A stretch of 39,924 bases of DNA, taken from Mesorhizobium sp. (GTDB taxonomy: Bacteria; Pseudomonadota; Alphaproteobacteria; Rhizobiales; Rhizobiaceae). A program made the translations under genes and the position numbers. The DNA lies in the NCBI GenBank assembly GCA_022833215.1, contig JAIPUZ010000003.1:1-39924 (forward strand), in the 5' to 3' direction. The notes beneath the pieces are model-generated. The model had not been told where the DNA came from. It made no database searches and saw only the letters and a program-made list of their open reading frames with translations. Below are positions 8,278 to 17,057 of the stretch, piece after piece. Position 1 is the stretch's first letter; each line of letters begins with the position of its first letter.

Positions 8278-8904
8278 ATGGCTTTCCACGAGGTCCGGTT
8301 TCCGGACGATATCTCGCGCGGCGCACGCGGCGGGCCGGAACGGCGCACGCAGATCGTTGAGCTCGCCTCGGGCGACGAGGAGCGCAATGCCAGCTGGGCC
8401 AACTCCCGTCGCCGTTACGATGTCGCCTATGGCATCCGCCGCGCCGATGATCTCGCGGCGGTCGTCGCCTTCTTCGAGGCGAGGAATGGACGGCTCCACG
8501 GTTTTCGCTTCAAGGACTGGGCCGACTACAAATCCTGCCTGCCGTCGGCAGCACCCGCTGCCACCGATCAGCTGATCGGTACCGGCGATGGCAGCACCAG
8601 GGTGTTCCAGCTGGTCAAGCGCTACAGCTCGGGAAGCCAGAGCTGGGTACGGAGCATCGGCAAACCCGTCGCGGGCAGCATCAAGATCGCGCTCGCCGGC
8701 ACACCAAAGCCCTCCGGCTGGTCGGTCGATACCACAACCGGCGTCGTCACGTTCAGCACAGCACCCGCTGTGAGCGTGGCCATCACTGCCGGCTTCGAAT
8801 TCGACGTGCCGGTCCGCTTCGACACCGATCTGCTCGACATCACCCTCGACCTCGAGCGACTCGGCTCGATCACCTCCATTCCCCTTGTGGAGATCCGAAG
8901 ATGA
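8278..8904 (+). CDS. DUF2460 distal tail protein (GTA gp12-like)
   Basis: Protein of 208 residues from the ATG MAFHEVRFPDDISRGARGGP; an earlier in-frame TTG has no ribosome site. The FPDDISRGARGGPERRTQIV start, NSRRRYDVAYGIR and GFRFKDWADYKS segments, and the closing RFDTDLLDITLDLERLGSI are characteristic of DUF2460. In the R. capsulatus GTA the homologue forms the distal tail ring that links tail tube and hub. In GTAs DUF2163 follows directly; here a lysis cassette lies between them. The stop overlaps the next start (ATGA). Confidence 0.88.
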   Translation: MAFHEVRFPDDISRGARGGPERRTQIVELASGDEERNASWANSRRRYDVAYGIRRADDLAAVVAFFEARNGRLHGFRFKDWADYKSCLPSAAPAATDQLIGTGDGSTRVFQLVKRYSSGSQSWVRSIGKPVAGSIKIALAGTPKPSGWSVDTTTGVVTFSTAPAVSVAITAGFEFDVPVRFDTDLLDITLDLERLGSITSIPLVEIRR

Positions 8905-9251
8905 ACGATGAACCCGGTTTCATCGCTGGCGTGCTGCGCGACCTTGGCGTCTCGACGGCGGTAAACCTTGCCGCCTGGGGTGCGCTTGGCGGCGCCACCA
9001 ATGCGCTGACCACCCGTATGCGGCTGCGCGATGCGCTGCGCCATATCCTGCTCGGCGGCATCATCGCCGCCGGCATGGGCAGTTTTTCCATGGCGCTGGT
9101 CACAAGATGGCTCGGCCTGCCGACCGAAGCGATCCCGGCCGGCGGTGCTGCAGGGTCCGCCGCCTATCTCGTCGGCGTCTTCGGTCCCGCCTTCATCGAG
9201 GTCGCATTGGCCCGGCTGCGCGGCTCGAAGGGGGGCGATCACGATGCGTGA
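8901..9251 (+). CDS. Small membrane protein, holin-like
   Basis: Protein of 116 residues with about three hydrophobic segments: AVNLAAWGALGGATNAL (near 20-36), ILLGGIIAAGMGSFSMALV (near 49-67) and AAGSAAYLVGVFGPAFIEVA (near 83-102), followed by a charged tail. It starts in an ATGA overlap with DUF2460 and precedes a second small membrane protein and the muramidase. Size, topology and context suggest a holin or an accessory lysis membrane protein. No family name is assigned. Confidence 0.6.
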   Translation: MNDEPGFIAGVLRDLGVSTAVNLAAWGALGGATNALTTRMRLRDALRHILLGGIIAAGMGSFSMALVTRWLGLPTEAIPAGGAAGSAAYLVGVFGPAFIEVALARLRGSKGGDHDA

Positions 9252-9375
9252 GCTTTTGCGCCTTGCCCGTCAGCTTCGTTGCGACAGTCCCGATCCGCGC
9301 GAGGCTTTCGTTCATCGCCTGCGGGTCGGAACCGGCGTTGCACTTCTCATCCTGATCGTCCTTCTCCTGAGGTAA
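9244..9375 (+). CDS. Tiny single-span membrane protein in lysis cassette
   Basis: A 43-residue product starting at the ATG inside the end of the preceding gene (8-nt overlap). A basic N-terminal part (RELLRLARQLRC) leads into one C-terminal transmembrane helix, VGTGVALLILIVLLLR. A GAGGTAA at its end serves as ribosome site for the muramidase. The topology fits a spanin-like, antiholin or holin-helper role, but no lipobox or coiled coil is present. Coding status rests on overlap, membrane segment and position. Confidence 0.5.
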   Translation: MRELLRLARQLRCDSPDPREAFVHRLRVGTGVALLILIVLLLR

Positions 9376-9379
9376 ATCC

Positions 9380-10129
9380 ATGAACGGGAATTTCAAAAGC
9401 AGCCTGGCGGTGACGCTGGGCTACGAGGGCGGCTGGTCCGATCATCCTTCCGATCCCGGCGGCGCCACCATGAAGGGCATCACGCTTGCCACCTATCGCC
9501 GCTACAGGCCGGGCGCCACGAAAACCCAGTTGCGCAACATCCCGGCGAAGGACGTCGAGGCCATCTACCGCGCCGGATACTGGGAGCCGGTTGGTGGTGA
9601 TCGGCTCGCTGCCGGTGTTGATCTCGCCACCTTCGATGCCGGGGTGAACTCTGGTCCCGCGCGGGCGAAACAATGGCTGATGGCGTCGATCGGTGGGCCC
9701 GACCATGAGACGGTCAAGAAGCTGTGCGCCAGGCGTCTCGGCTTCATGCGCTCGCTCGCCATCTGGAAGACCTTTGGCGAGGGCTGGTCGCGGCGCGTCG
9801 CCGAGATCGAGGCCAAGGGTGTGGCATGGGCATTGGCTCAGTCGTCCGGTCCCGCTCAGGCCCGCGAGCAGTTGGAGAAGGAAGCGACGGCCGCCAGTTC
9901 CACATCCAGGAAGCAGACCGTCGGCGCTGGCACGGCTGGTACCGCGACCACTGCGGGCGGTGGCGATGCGCTCTTCAATCCCCAGCATGCCGACCAGATC
10001 GCCGGCTGGGTGCTGGGCGGCCTGCTGGCGGCCGGGGCGGTTGTCGCCGCCATCCTCATCATCCGCGCCATCATTCACCGCCAGCGTGCTTCGGCCTATG
10101 CCGCCGAAGCGGAAAGGGTCGTGTCGTGA
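9380..10129 (+). CDS. GH108-type N-acetylmuramidase endolysin with C-terminal membrane anchor
   Basis: Lysozyme-like enzyme of 249 residues predicted to cut the peptidoglycan glycan strand. Residues 1-150 match glycosyl hydrolase family 108: YEGGWSDHPSDPGGATMKG carries the catalytic Glu at 16 and the DPGG motif at 25-28, and VDLATFDAGVNSGPARA follows near 80-97. Instead of a free C-terminus there is a Ser/Thr/Gly linker (about 168-200) and a transmembrane helix at about 207-231 (GWVLGGLLAAGAVVAAILII). Tail-anchored versions occur in alphaproteobacterial phages and GTAs. There is no signal peptide, so access to the wall would depend on a holin or the anchor. The stop overlaps the holin GTG start. 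Confidence 0.88.
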   Translation: MNGNFKSSLAVTLGYEGGWSDHPSDPGGATMKGITLATYRRYRPGATKTQLRNIPAKDVEAIYRAGYWEPVGGDRLAAGVDLATFDAGVNSGPARAKQWLMASIGGPDHETVKKLCARRLGFMRSLAIWKTFGEGWSRRVAEIEAKGVAWALAQSSGPAQAREQLEKEATAASSTSRKQTVGAGTAGTATTAGGGDALFNPQHADQIAGWVLGGLLAAGAVVAAILIIRAIIHRQRASAYAAEAERVVS

Positions 10130-10656
10130 ACACCGTTCTTGCCTTCATCCTGATCGAGGCTGCGGCCAGAGTCGGCGCACCGATCATCAAGGGTCTGCTC
10201 GAGAAATACGTTGGTGGCACCGCCAGCGAGATCGGCGGAATGATCATCGACACCATTGCCGGCAAGGCCGGTGTACAGCCGGACGATCTGCCTTCGGTTT
10301 CAGCCAAGGACCTGGAAGCCGCCATAGTCGCCACCGAGGTGGAAACGCCGCAACTCGTTGCCGCATGGGTCGAACAGCAGCGCGAGGCCAACCGGCTGAT
10401 GCTGGCCGAGCTGGACAAGAGCGAAAGCTGGTGGACTTGGGCCTGGCGGCCAGTATGGATGTGGTTCCTCGGCTTTCTCTTCCTGTTCCGGTTGGTGCTG
10501 GTGCCAATTGCCGATGCCGCCATCGGCTCCGATATCGCAGCGTCCGTGGATCTCTCCACCATGATGACGCTGACTGCCTGGTTCATGGGCCTCTACATGG
10601 GCGGCCATACGCTGAAGGATCTGGCCGTCAAATGGTCGGCGCGGTCGTTATGGTGA
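10126..10656 (+). CDS. 3TM-type holin family protein
   Basis: Protein of 176 residues starting at GTG in a GTGA overlap with the muramidase gene. It has a short hydrophobic N-terminus (TVLAFILIEAAARVGAPII), a charged helical middle containing ELDKSESWWTWAWRP, then two strong membrane helices (VWMWFLGFLFLFRLVLVPIA and MMTLTAWFMGLYMGGHT). The SWWTWAWRPVW motif before the membrane helices is typical of the 3TM holins of alphaproteobacterial phages and GTAs. It would permeabilise the inner membrane so that the endolysin can act. It overlaps the DUF2163 start by 7 nt. Confidence 0.8.
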   Translation: MNTVLAFILIEAAARVGAPIIKGLLEKYVGGTASEIGGMIIDTIAGKAGVQPDDLPSVSAKDLEAAIVATEVETPQLVAAWVEQQREANRLMLAELDKSESWWTWAWRPVWMWFLGFLFLFRLVLVPIADAAIGSDIAASVDLSTMMTLTAWFMGLYMGGHTLKDLAVKWSARSLW

Positions 10657-11537
10657 AATCCTTCTCTCCAGCCCTGCAAGCCCATCTCGACGCGGGCACG
10701 ACGACGCTTTGCTGGTGCTGGCGCATCACCCGTGCCGACGGAACCGTCTTCGGCTTCACCGATCATGATCGCACGCTCCAGTTCGACGGCGCGATGTTCG
10801 AGCCGGAAAGCGGCTTGACCGCCTCCGAGGTACGTTCGAGCTCCGACCTCTCCGTCGACGCACAGGATGCGCAAGGCGTGCTGTCGTCCGACCGCATCAC
10901 AGAAACCGACATTCTCGACGGCCGCTGGGACGCGGCGCAAGTCGAGGTCTGGCGGGTGAACTGGGCCGACACCACACAGCGCGTCCTGCTACGCCGTGGC
11001 GCCATTGGCCAGATCCGGCGCGGCCGGCTCGCCTTCGTCGCCGAAATGCGCAGCCAGGCGCATGTGCTGAGCCAGACTGTCGGCCGCCTGTTCCAGGCGA
11101 CCTGCGACGCCGAACTCGGCGATGGGCGCTGCCGGGTCAATCTCGATGCGCCGGCCTTCAAGGGCAATGGTGCGGTGATCGACAAGTTGCGCGATCGTGC
11201 TTTTACCGCTTCCGGCCTTGGGAGTTTTGTGGCGGGTTGGTTTGCCTACGGTACGGTGACCTGGACCAGCGGCGCCAATGCGGGACGCCGGGCCGAAGTT
11301 CTGTCTCATGACCTGACGGATGGCATCGCCATCCTGACGCTGCTCGAAGCCCCGGTACGGCCGATTGCCGAAACGGACACCTTCATCATCCGCGCCGGCT
11401 GCGACAAGCGGCTCGCCACATGCTCGGCGAAATTTTCCAACGTCGCCAATTTTCGTGGCTTTCCGCATATCCCCGGTCAGGATGCCGTGCTGCGTTATGC
11501 GACACGCAATGGCGGCCATGATGGAGCGGTGCTGTGA
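10650..11537 (+). CDS. DUF2163 tail hub protein (GTA gp13-like)
   Basis: Hub of the tail tip, 295 residues, start MVKSFSPALQAHLDAG overlapping the holin. The N-terminal domain has TLCWCWRITRADG and FGFTDHDRTLQFDG, typical of DUF2163; the C-terminal part is the Phage_BR0599-type domain. Four cysteines at 152, 161, 251 and 258 (ATCDAELGDGRC and AGCDKRLATC) are placed as in the GTA hub, where I recall an iron-sulfur cluster being modelled from the structure. It is followed, with a 4-nt overlap, by the NlpC/P60 peptidase, exactly the GTA gene order. Confidence 0.88.
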   Translation: MVKSFSPALQAHLDAGTTTLCWCWRITRADGTVFGFTDHDRTLQFDGAMFEPESGLTASEVRSSSDLSVDAQDAQGVLSSDRITETDILDGRWDAAQVEVWRVNWADTTQRVLLRRGAIGQIRRGRLAFVAEMRSQAHVLSQTVGRLFQATCDAELGDGRCRVNLDAPAFKGNGAVIDKLRDRAFTASGLGSFVAGWFAYGTVTWTSGANAGRRAEVLSHDLTDGIAILTLLEAPVRPIAETDTFIIRAGCDKRLATCSAKFSNVANFRGFPHIPGQDAVLRYATRNGGHDGAVL

Positions 11538-11995
11538 AACCCGCCGCTGCCAGAAAGGTCATTGCCGCCGCGCGCGCCTGGCTCGGCACGCCCTATCACG
11601 ACCAGGCGAGCCTCAAGGGTGTCGGCTGCGACTGCCTCGGCCTCGCGCGCGGAGTCTGGCGCGAGGTGGTGGGCGGCGAGCCGTTCATCATCCCACCTTA
11701 CAGCCGCGATTGGGGCGAGACCGGCCCGCATGAAGTCCTGGCCGAGGGCGCGCGCGGCGCCATGCTCGAGATTGCGCCGGACGATGCGGTTCCGGGCGCG
11801 CTCCTGATCTTCCGCATGGAGCGCCGCGCCATCGCCAAGCATGTCGGCATCCTGACCGACGCGGTAACCTTCATCCACGCCTATGAGCGGCTCGGCGTGA
11901 TCGAGGAGCCGCTCACGCAACCCTGGCGGCGGCGCATCGCCTTCGCTTTCCTGTTTCCACGGCCGGCGAGCCCCCGCTACAAGAAGAAACCCTGA
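11534..11995 (+). CDS. NlpC/P60 family tail-tip peptidase
   Basis: Cysteine peptidase of 153 residues expected to cut peptide cross-links in peptidoglycan during DNA entry. GTG start overlapping the hub gene stop. The WLGTPYHDQASLKGVGCDC segment (about 16-34) contains the catalytic Cys in GCDCLGLARG, and KHVGIL (about 100-105) supplies the catalytic His. The length and the order hub, peptidase, TIM-barrel protein match GTA genes 13-15. It acts as part of the virion tip rather than as a lysis enzyme. Confidence 0.9.
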   Translation: MKPAAARKVIAAARAWLGTPYHDQASLKGVGCDCLGLARGVWREVVGGEPFIIPPYSRDWGETGPHEVLAEGARGAMLEIAPDDAVPGALLIFRMERRAIAKHVGILTDAVTFIHAYERLGVIEEPLTQPWRRRIAFAFLFPRPASPRYKKKP

Positions 11996-11998
11996 TCC

Positions 11999-14900
11999 AT
12001 GGCCACCCTCGTTCTCGGCGTTGCCGGCGCGGCCATTGGCGGCTCGATCGGCGGCACGATCCTTGGCGTCAGTGCGGCCACCATCGGCGGCTTCATCGGC
12101 TCGACGGTGGGTTCGGTGGTCGACAGCTGGATCATCTCCTCGCTGGCGCCGACCCAGCGCATCGAAGGCCCGCGCCTCGACTCCCTGCGCATCACCTCCT
12201 CGACGGAGGGTGCTGTCATTCCCCGGCTCTATGGCCGCATGCGCATCGGCGGCAATATCATCTGGGCGACGGATTTCCGCGAGGAGACCCGAACCACCAC
12301 CCAAGGTGGTGGCAAGGGCGGCGGTGGCGGCAAGGTCAAGACGACGGAGTATCTCTACTATTCGAGCTTCGCCGTCGCCCTGTGCGAGGGTCCGATCACC
12401 GGCATCGGCCGCATCTGGGCCGATGGCAAACTCATGGACATCGCCGGCATCACCTGGCGCTGGTATCCCGGCGACGAAAGCCAGAGCGCCGATCCCTTCA
12501 TCGCCGCGAAGATGGGTACCGCCAGCACGCCATCCTATCGCGGCACCGCCTATGTTGTGTTCGAGGAACTGCCGCTGACGGACTATGGCAACCGCCTTCC
12601 GCAACTCTCCTTCGAGGTGTTCCGGCCGCTCGCCGATCCCGATACCGCCGAGGGTCTGACGCAGGCTGTTACCATGATCCCGGCCTCGGGCGAGTTCACC
12701 TATGCAACGCAAGCCATCCGCAAGGGCGACAGCGGCGCACAGCAGGCGGAAAACCTCAACGCGATCTCCGACACTGCCGACATGGTGGTGGCGCTCGACC
12801 GGCTGCAGGCCATGGCGCCGAACGTCGAGAGCGTCTCGCTGGTGGTGGCCTGGTTCGGCAATGATCTGCGCGCCGGAAACTGCACGATCAGGCCGGGCGT
12901 CGAGGTTCTGGTCAAGGCCACCCGCCCGAAGACGTGGACCGTGAACGGCGTTGCCCGCGCCAATGCGCATCTGGTCAGCCGCGATGCCGAGAACCGCCCC
13001 GTCTATGGCGGCACGCCTGCGGATTTCGCGGTGGTGCAGGCGATCAAGGAGATGAAGGCGCGCGGACTGCGCGTCACCTTCTATCCCTTCATCCTGATGG
13101 ACGTGCCGCCCAGCAATACGCTGCCGGACCCGTATAGCGACCATGCCGCAGACCTTGGCCAGCCGACCTTCCCATGGCGTGGCCGCATCACCTGTTCGCC
13201 AGCGGCCGGCTACGCCGGCAGCGTCGACAAGACCGCTGCTGCTGCATCGCAGGCCGCAAGCTTCTTTGGCGCAGCGACGTCCACCAGCTTCGCCGTCTCG
13301 GGCGAAAGCGTCAGCTGGATCGGTCCGGCCGGCGATTGGGGTTTCCGGCGCATGGTGCTTCATTACGCGCATCTGTGCCAGGCCGCCGGTGGTGTCGATG
13401 CCTTCATCATCGGTTCGGAACTGCGCGGGCTCACCACGATCCGCTCCGGCGCGGCAAGCTATCCAGCCGTTATGGCGTTGAAGAGCCTCGCCGCCGATGT
13501 CCGCGCGATTCTTGGGCCAGGCACGAAGATCGGTTACGCCGCCGACTGGAACGAATATTTCGGGCATCAACCGGCGGATGGATCCGGCGATGTCTTCTTT
13601 CACCTCGATCCGCTCTGGGTCGATGCCAATATCGACTTCATCGGCATCGACAACTACATGCCGCTCTCCGACTGGCGCGATGGTTTCGACCATCTCGACG
13701 CACAAGCCGGCTGGCCCGCCATCCACGACCGCGCCTACCTGCAGTCCAACATCGCCGGCAGTGAAGGGTTCGACTGGTTCTACGCCTCCGATGTCGACCG
13801 GTTGAACCAGGTCCGAACGCCGATCACCGATGGTGCTGCGGGGAAGCCATGGGTCTTCCGCTACAAGGATCTGCGCGCCTGGTGGTCGAACCTGCATTTT
13901 GATCGCCCCGGCGGGACCGAAAGCGCCACCCCGACGGCATGGGTCCCGCAATCCAAACCGATCTGGTTCACCGAACTCGGCTGCCCGGCCATCGATCGCG
14001 GCACGAACCAGCCCAACGTCTTCTTCGACCCCAAGTCCTCCGAGAGTTTTACACCGTACTTTTCGCGCGGCTGGCGCGATGACGCCATCCAGCGCGCCTA
14101 TCTCGAAGCCACCTGGCTCTGGTGGGGCGAGGCCGCGAACAACCCGATCTCCACCGTCTATGGCGGCCGGATGGTCCATGTCCCCGAATGCGCCGCCTGG
14201 ACCTGGGACGCGCGGCCATACCCATTCTTCCCCGAACTCACCAATGTCTGGACGGACGGCCCCAACTGGCGGCTCGGCCACTGGCTGAGCGGGCGGCTCG
14301 GCGCCGTGTCGCTGGCGGCACTGGTGCGGCATCTCTGCCTGCGTGCCGATCTACCGGAAGCCCGCGTCGACGTTTCCGGCCTCTGGGGCGCACTCGAAGG
14401 CTACGTGATCGGCGCGCTGGAAAGCCCACGCGCCTCGATCTCGAGCCTTGCCCGGCACTTCGGCTTCGATGCCGTCGAGAGCGAGGGCAAGATTCGCTTT
14501 GTCATGCGTGGACGGGCAGCAGTTTCTACCATCTCGATCGATGCCATTGTGGCATCCGGTCAGGATGAGGTGCTGGAACTGACCCGTGGTCAGGAAACCG
14601 AGCTGCCTCAGGCGCTCAAATGGCAGGTCGCGCGTGCCGATGAGGACTATGATGCCGCCGTGGTGGAAGCCCGCCGCATCACCGTTGAGGCATCTCGCAT
14701 CTCCTCCGAAACCTTCCCCTTTGCCGTGCCGCCGGAAGAAGCCGAACGTCGCTGTCGTCGCGCCCTGATGGAAACCTGGACCGGGCGCGAGAGCGCCGTC
14801 TTTCGCCTGCCGCCATCGCGGTTGGCGCTCGATCCCGCCGATGTGGTCCGGCTCGATCACGATGGCCGGCAGCTCGGTTTCCGGCTCGTGTCCATCGCCG

Positions 14901-15964
14901 ATGCCGAATCCCGTTCCATCGAGGCGCTCCGCCAGGATCGACAGGACTACGACCTGCCACCCGGCGCGGCACGACCGGCGACGCCGGCAAAGATCGTCGC
15001 CTTCGGTGCACCGGAGGTGGCGATGCTCGACTTGCCGCAGCTGACGGAAAATCATATCCCTCATCATCCGCTGATCGCCGCCCATGCTGTGCCATGGCCG
15101 GGTCAGATGGCGGTGTTCCGCAGTCCCGGTAGCGACGGGTTCGAACTCGTCACCGTCTTCGGCACCCGTGCCCGCATCGGCACCCTGGTAAACGATCTCT
15201 GGTCAGGGCCGGTCTCGCGCTTCGACCATGGCAATGTCATGATCGTCGATCTCGTCTCCGGCACGCTGGAAAGCGTCACCGACATGGCGCTGTTCGGTGG
15301 TGCCAATGTTCTGGCAATGGAAAGCGCCCCCAGCACCTGGGAAATCCTGCAGGCCGGATCGGCGGAACTGATCGCGCCGGGTCGCTATCGCCTGACACGC
15401 TTGCTGCGCGGTCAGCGCGGCACGGAACAGGCGATGGGCGATCCGACGCCGGCCGGTGCGCGCGTCGTGGTGCTCGACAGCCTGCTCGCCGATCTGCCGG
15501 TCGCCGAGGCCTATCTCGGCATTCCGTGGAACTGGCGCATCGGCCCGGCCTCGAAGCCGGTCAGCGACGAGACCTATGTTGCGCGGAGTTTTGCGCCCGT
15601 AGGCATCGGGCTCCGGCCCTTCGCGCCGGTGCATGTCGAACAGCCATGGCGCAAGGCGCGCGTGTCCGGTGATCTCGCCATTCGTTGGACGCGGCGGGAT
15701 CGTTCTCTCGCCGCCGACAGCTGGAATGCCGCCGAAGTGCCGATGAGCGAGGCGACTGAAACCTATGTGGTCGACATCCTTGACGGTCCAGTCGTCAAGC
15801 GATCCCTGACCACTGCTACAACCAGCGCCGTCTACACCGAAGCCGACCAGATTGGCGACTGGGGCGCGCCGCTCGGGCCCGGTGACTCCCTCACGGTGCG
15901 TATCACCCAGCTTGGGCAGCTCTACGGTGCCGGTGCCGCATCCGTCACCACACTCTGGTTCTGA
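11999..15964 (+). CDS. GTA TIM-barrel tail-tip protein (gp15 / megatron-like)
   Basis: Very large tail-tip protein, 1321 residues. Residues 1-45 form a Gly/Ala-rich hydrophobic segment (LVLGVAGAAIGGSIGGTIL) that may insert into the host membrane. A Gly-rich linker follows near residues 100-115. A glycoside-hydrolase-like TIM barrel covers roughly 420-740, with GYAADWNEYFG near 510-520, NIDFIGIDNYMPLSDWRDG near 545-565 and WFTELGCPAIDRG near 655-667, including barrel acidic residues. The C-terminal half is beta-rich baseplate-like. The R. capsulatus GTA homologue forms the cell-wall-penetrating tip. The gene begins 3 bp after the peptidase stop and is followed by the fibre gene. Confidence 0.9.
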   Translation: MATLVLGVAGAAIGGSIGGTILGVSAATIGGFIGSTVGSVVDSWIISSLAPTQRIEGPRLDSLRITSSTEGAVIPRLYGRMRIGGNIIWATDFREETRTTTQGGGKGGGGGKVKTTEYLYYSSFAVALCEGPITGIGRIWADGKLMDIAGITWRWYPGDESQSADPFIAAKMGTASTPSYRGTAYVVFEELPLTDYGNRLPQLSFEVFRPLADPDTAEGLTQAVTMIPASGEFTYATQAIRKGDSGAQQAENLNAISDTADMVVALDRLQAMAPNVESVSLVVAWFGNDLRAGNCTIRPGVEVLVKATRPKTWTVNGVARANAHLVSRDAENRPVYGGTPADFAVVQAIKEMKARGLRVTFYPFILMDVPPSNTLPDPYSDHAADLGQPTFPWRGRITCSPAAGYAGSVDKTAAAASQAASFFGAATSTSFAVSGESVSWIGPAGDWGFRRMVLHYAHLCQAAGGVDAFIIGSELRGLTTIRSGAASYPAVMALKSLAADVRAILGPGTKIGYAADWNEYFGHQPADGSGDVFFHLDPLWVDANIDFIGIDNYMPLSDWRDGFDHLDAQAGWPAIHDRAYLQSNIAGSEGFDWFYASDVDRLNQVRTPITDGAAGKPWVFRYKDLRAWWSNLHFDRPGGTESATPTAWVPQSKPIWFTELGCPAIDRGTNQPNVFFDPKSSESFTPYFSRGWRDDAIQRAYLEATWLWWGEAANNPISTVYGGRMVHVPECAAWTWDARPYPFFPELTNVWTDGPNWRLGHWLSGRLGAVSLAALVRHLCLRADLPEARVDVSGLWGALEGYVIGALESPRASISSLARHFGFDAVESEGKIRFVMRGRAAVSTISIDAIVASGQDEVLELTRGQETELPQALKWQVARADEDYDAAVVEARRITVEASRISSETFPFAVPPEEAERRCRRALMETWTGRESAVFRLPPSRLALDPADVVRLDHDGRQLGFRLVSIADAESRSIEALRQDRQDYDLPPGAARPATPAKIVAFGAPEVAMLDLPQLTENHIPHHPLIAAHAVPWPGQMAVFRSPGSDGFELVTVFGTRARIGTLVNDLWSGPVSRFDHGNVMIVDLVSGTLESVTDMALFGGANVLAMESAPSTWEILQAGSAELIAPGRYRLTRLLRGQRGTEQAMGDPTPAGARVVVLDSLLADLPVAEAYLGIPWNWRIGPASKPVSDETYVARSFAPVGIGLRPFAPVHVEQPWRKARVSGDLAIRWTRRDRSLAADSWNAAEVPMSEATETYVVDILDGPVVKRSLTTATTSAVYTEADQIGDWGAPLGPGDSLTVRITQLGQLYGAGAASVTTLWF

Positions 15965-15980
15965 TCAGGAGACATTTTCC

Positions 15981-17057
15981 ATGTCCGACACCACGGCGCT
16001 TCTGGCGTTGCCCTTCATCATGGCCGCGCAGGCCCAGAAGCACGTCACCCACAACGAGGCGCTGCGCCTGCTCGATGGGCTGGTGCAGCTGTCGGTCAAG
16101 GATCGCGATCTGACCGCACCGCCGGCAAGCCCCGCCGATGGCGACCGCTACATCGTGGCATCCGGCGCCACCGGTGTTTGGGCCGGTTGGGATCTGAACA
16201 TTACGCTCTGGGTCGACGGCGCCTGGCTTCGTCTGCCGCCGCGTAGCGGCTGGCGGGCATGGGTCGAGGACGAAGGGCTGCTCCTAGTCTACAACGGTTC
16301 GGCGTGGGTCGGCACCACACCGGCGACGTTGCAGAACCTTGCCCTGCTCGGACTCGGCACCACGGCCGATGCCGCCAATCCGTTTTCGGCTAAACTGAAC
16401 GCCGCGCTGTGGACCGCGAAAACGATCGCGGAAGGCGGCACCGGTGATCTGTTCTACACCATGAACAAGGAGGCCGCCGGCGACGATCTTGGTCTCACGC
16501 TGCAGACCGGCTACGTCACCAAGGCCCTCGTCGGCCTGTTCGGCTCGGACAAGTTCCGCTTGGCGGTCTCGGCCGATGGCAGCACTTTCTTCGACGGGCT
16601 GATTGTCGACAACACCAACGGTATCGTCGACCAGCCGCGCCTGCCGCGCTTCAAGGGCTATACCAACTATGACAATTATGTCGCCGTCGACACCTGGACG
16701 AAGATCGGCATCAACAATACCGACTACAACGATCAGGGCGCCTTCGATGCCGCCAACAACCGCTTCGTCGCGCCGGTCGCCGGTACCTACCTGTTCGGCG
16801 CGGCGCTCATGTACAAGGTCAACTCCAGCACCACGGCACGTATGCGCGGGCGGCTGGTGCTGAACGGCTCGACCGAAATCCGGGGGGCGCGCGGCGAAAT
16901 CTCCGGCACACATGTCTCCGAGGCCACCACGCTCTGGCTGCAGACGATGGTGACGCTCAATGCGGGCAACACCGTCGAGCTGCAGGGCACGTTCCGCGTG
17001 GCGGATGGGTATTTCTCCGCCGACCATACTTCCTTCTGGGGATGCAAGGTCGGGTGA
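15981..17057 (+). CDS. DUF2793 tail fibre with C1q-like C-terminus
   Basis: Fibre or receptor-binding protein, 358 residues. The N-terminal DUF2793 part (LLALPFIMAAQAQKHVTHNE, then LVQLSVKDRDLTAPPASPADG) attaches to the tail tip in related phages. The C-terminal 130 residues form a jelly-roll-like domain (NYVAVDTWTKIGINN, VAPVAGTYLFGAALMYKVN, VSEATTLWLQTMVTLNAGNT) resembling C1q/TNF-type trimeric adhesin heads. AGGAGA precedes the ATG by 9 nt. It is the last recognisable phage gene; the Vsr gene of the next module ends only 26 bp beyond it. Confidence 0.85.
   Translation: MSDTTALLALPFIMAAQAQKHVTHNEALRLLDGLVQLSVKDRDLTAPPASPADGDRYIVASGATGVWAGWDLNITLWVDGAWLRLPPRSGWRAWVEDEGLLLVYNGSAWVGTTPATLQNLALLGLGTTADAANPFSAKLNAALWTAKTIAEGGTGDLFYTMNKEAAGDDLGLTLQTGYVTKALVGLFGSDKFRLAVSADGSTFFDGLIVDNTNGIVDQPRLPRFKGYTNYDNYVAVDTWTKIGINNTDYNDQGAFDAANNRFVAPVAGTYLFGAALMYKVNSSTTARMRGRLVLNGSTEIRGARGEISGTHVSEATTLWLQTMVTLNAGNTVELQGTFRVADGYFSADHTSFWGCKVG

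Larger units (their letters stand above)
1..17057 (+). mobile_element. Partial prophage: head, tail and lysis genes
   Basis: A continuous set of late phage genes runs rightward with small gaps or overlaps: capsid, decoration, joining, tail tube, chaperones, tape measure, tail tip, lysis and fibre. The head is Mu gpT-like, while the tail tip (DUF2460, DUF2163, NlpC/P60, TIM-barrel protein) follows the order known from the Rhodobacter capsulatus gene transfer agent. There is no contractile sheath or baseplate wedge gene, so the tail should be long and flexible. Terminase, portal, protease and integration genes would lie to the left, outside the window. The right end is set at the last recognisable phage gene. 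No attachment site was identified. Confidence 0.85.

Noticed and set aside
7043-8326. A 427-codon minus-strand open frame
   Set aside because: Shadow of the tape measure gene; no ribosome site or domain, and the plus-strand protein is a clear family member.
11495-14332. A 945-codon open frame on the minus strand
   Set aside because: It lies antisense to the NlpC/P60 and TIM-barrel genes, its composition is Gly/Arg/Ala-rich without domains, and long antisense frames are expected in GC-rich DNA.
1-17057. A complete, Mu-like transposable prophage
   Set aside because: Only the capsid is Mu-like. No transposase, terminase, portal, repressor or integrase is visible, and the tail is not contractile.
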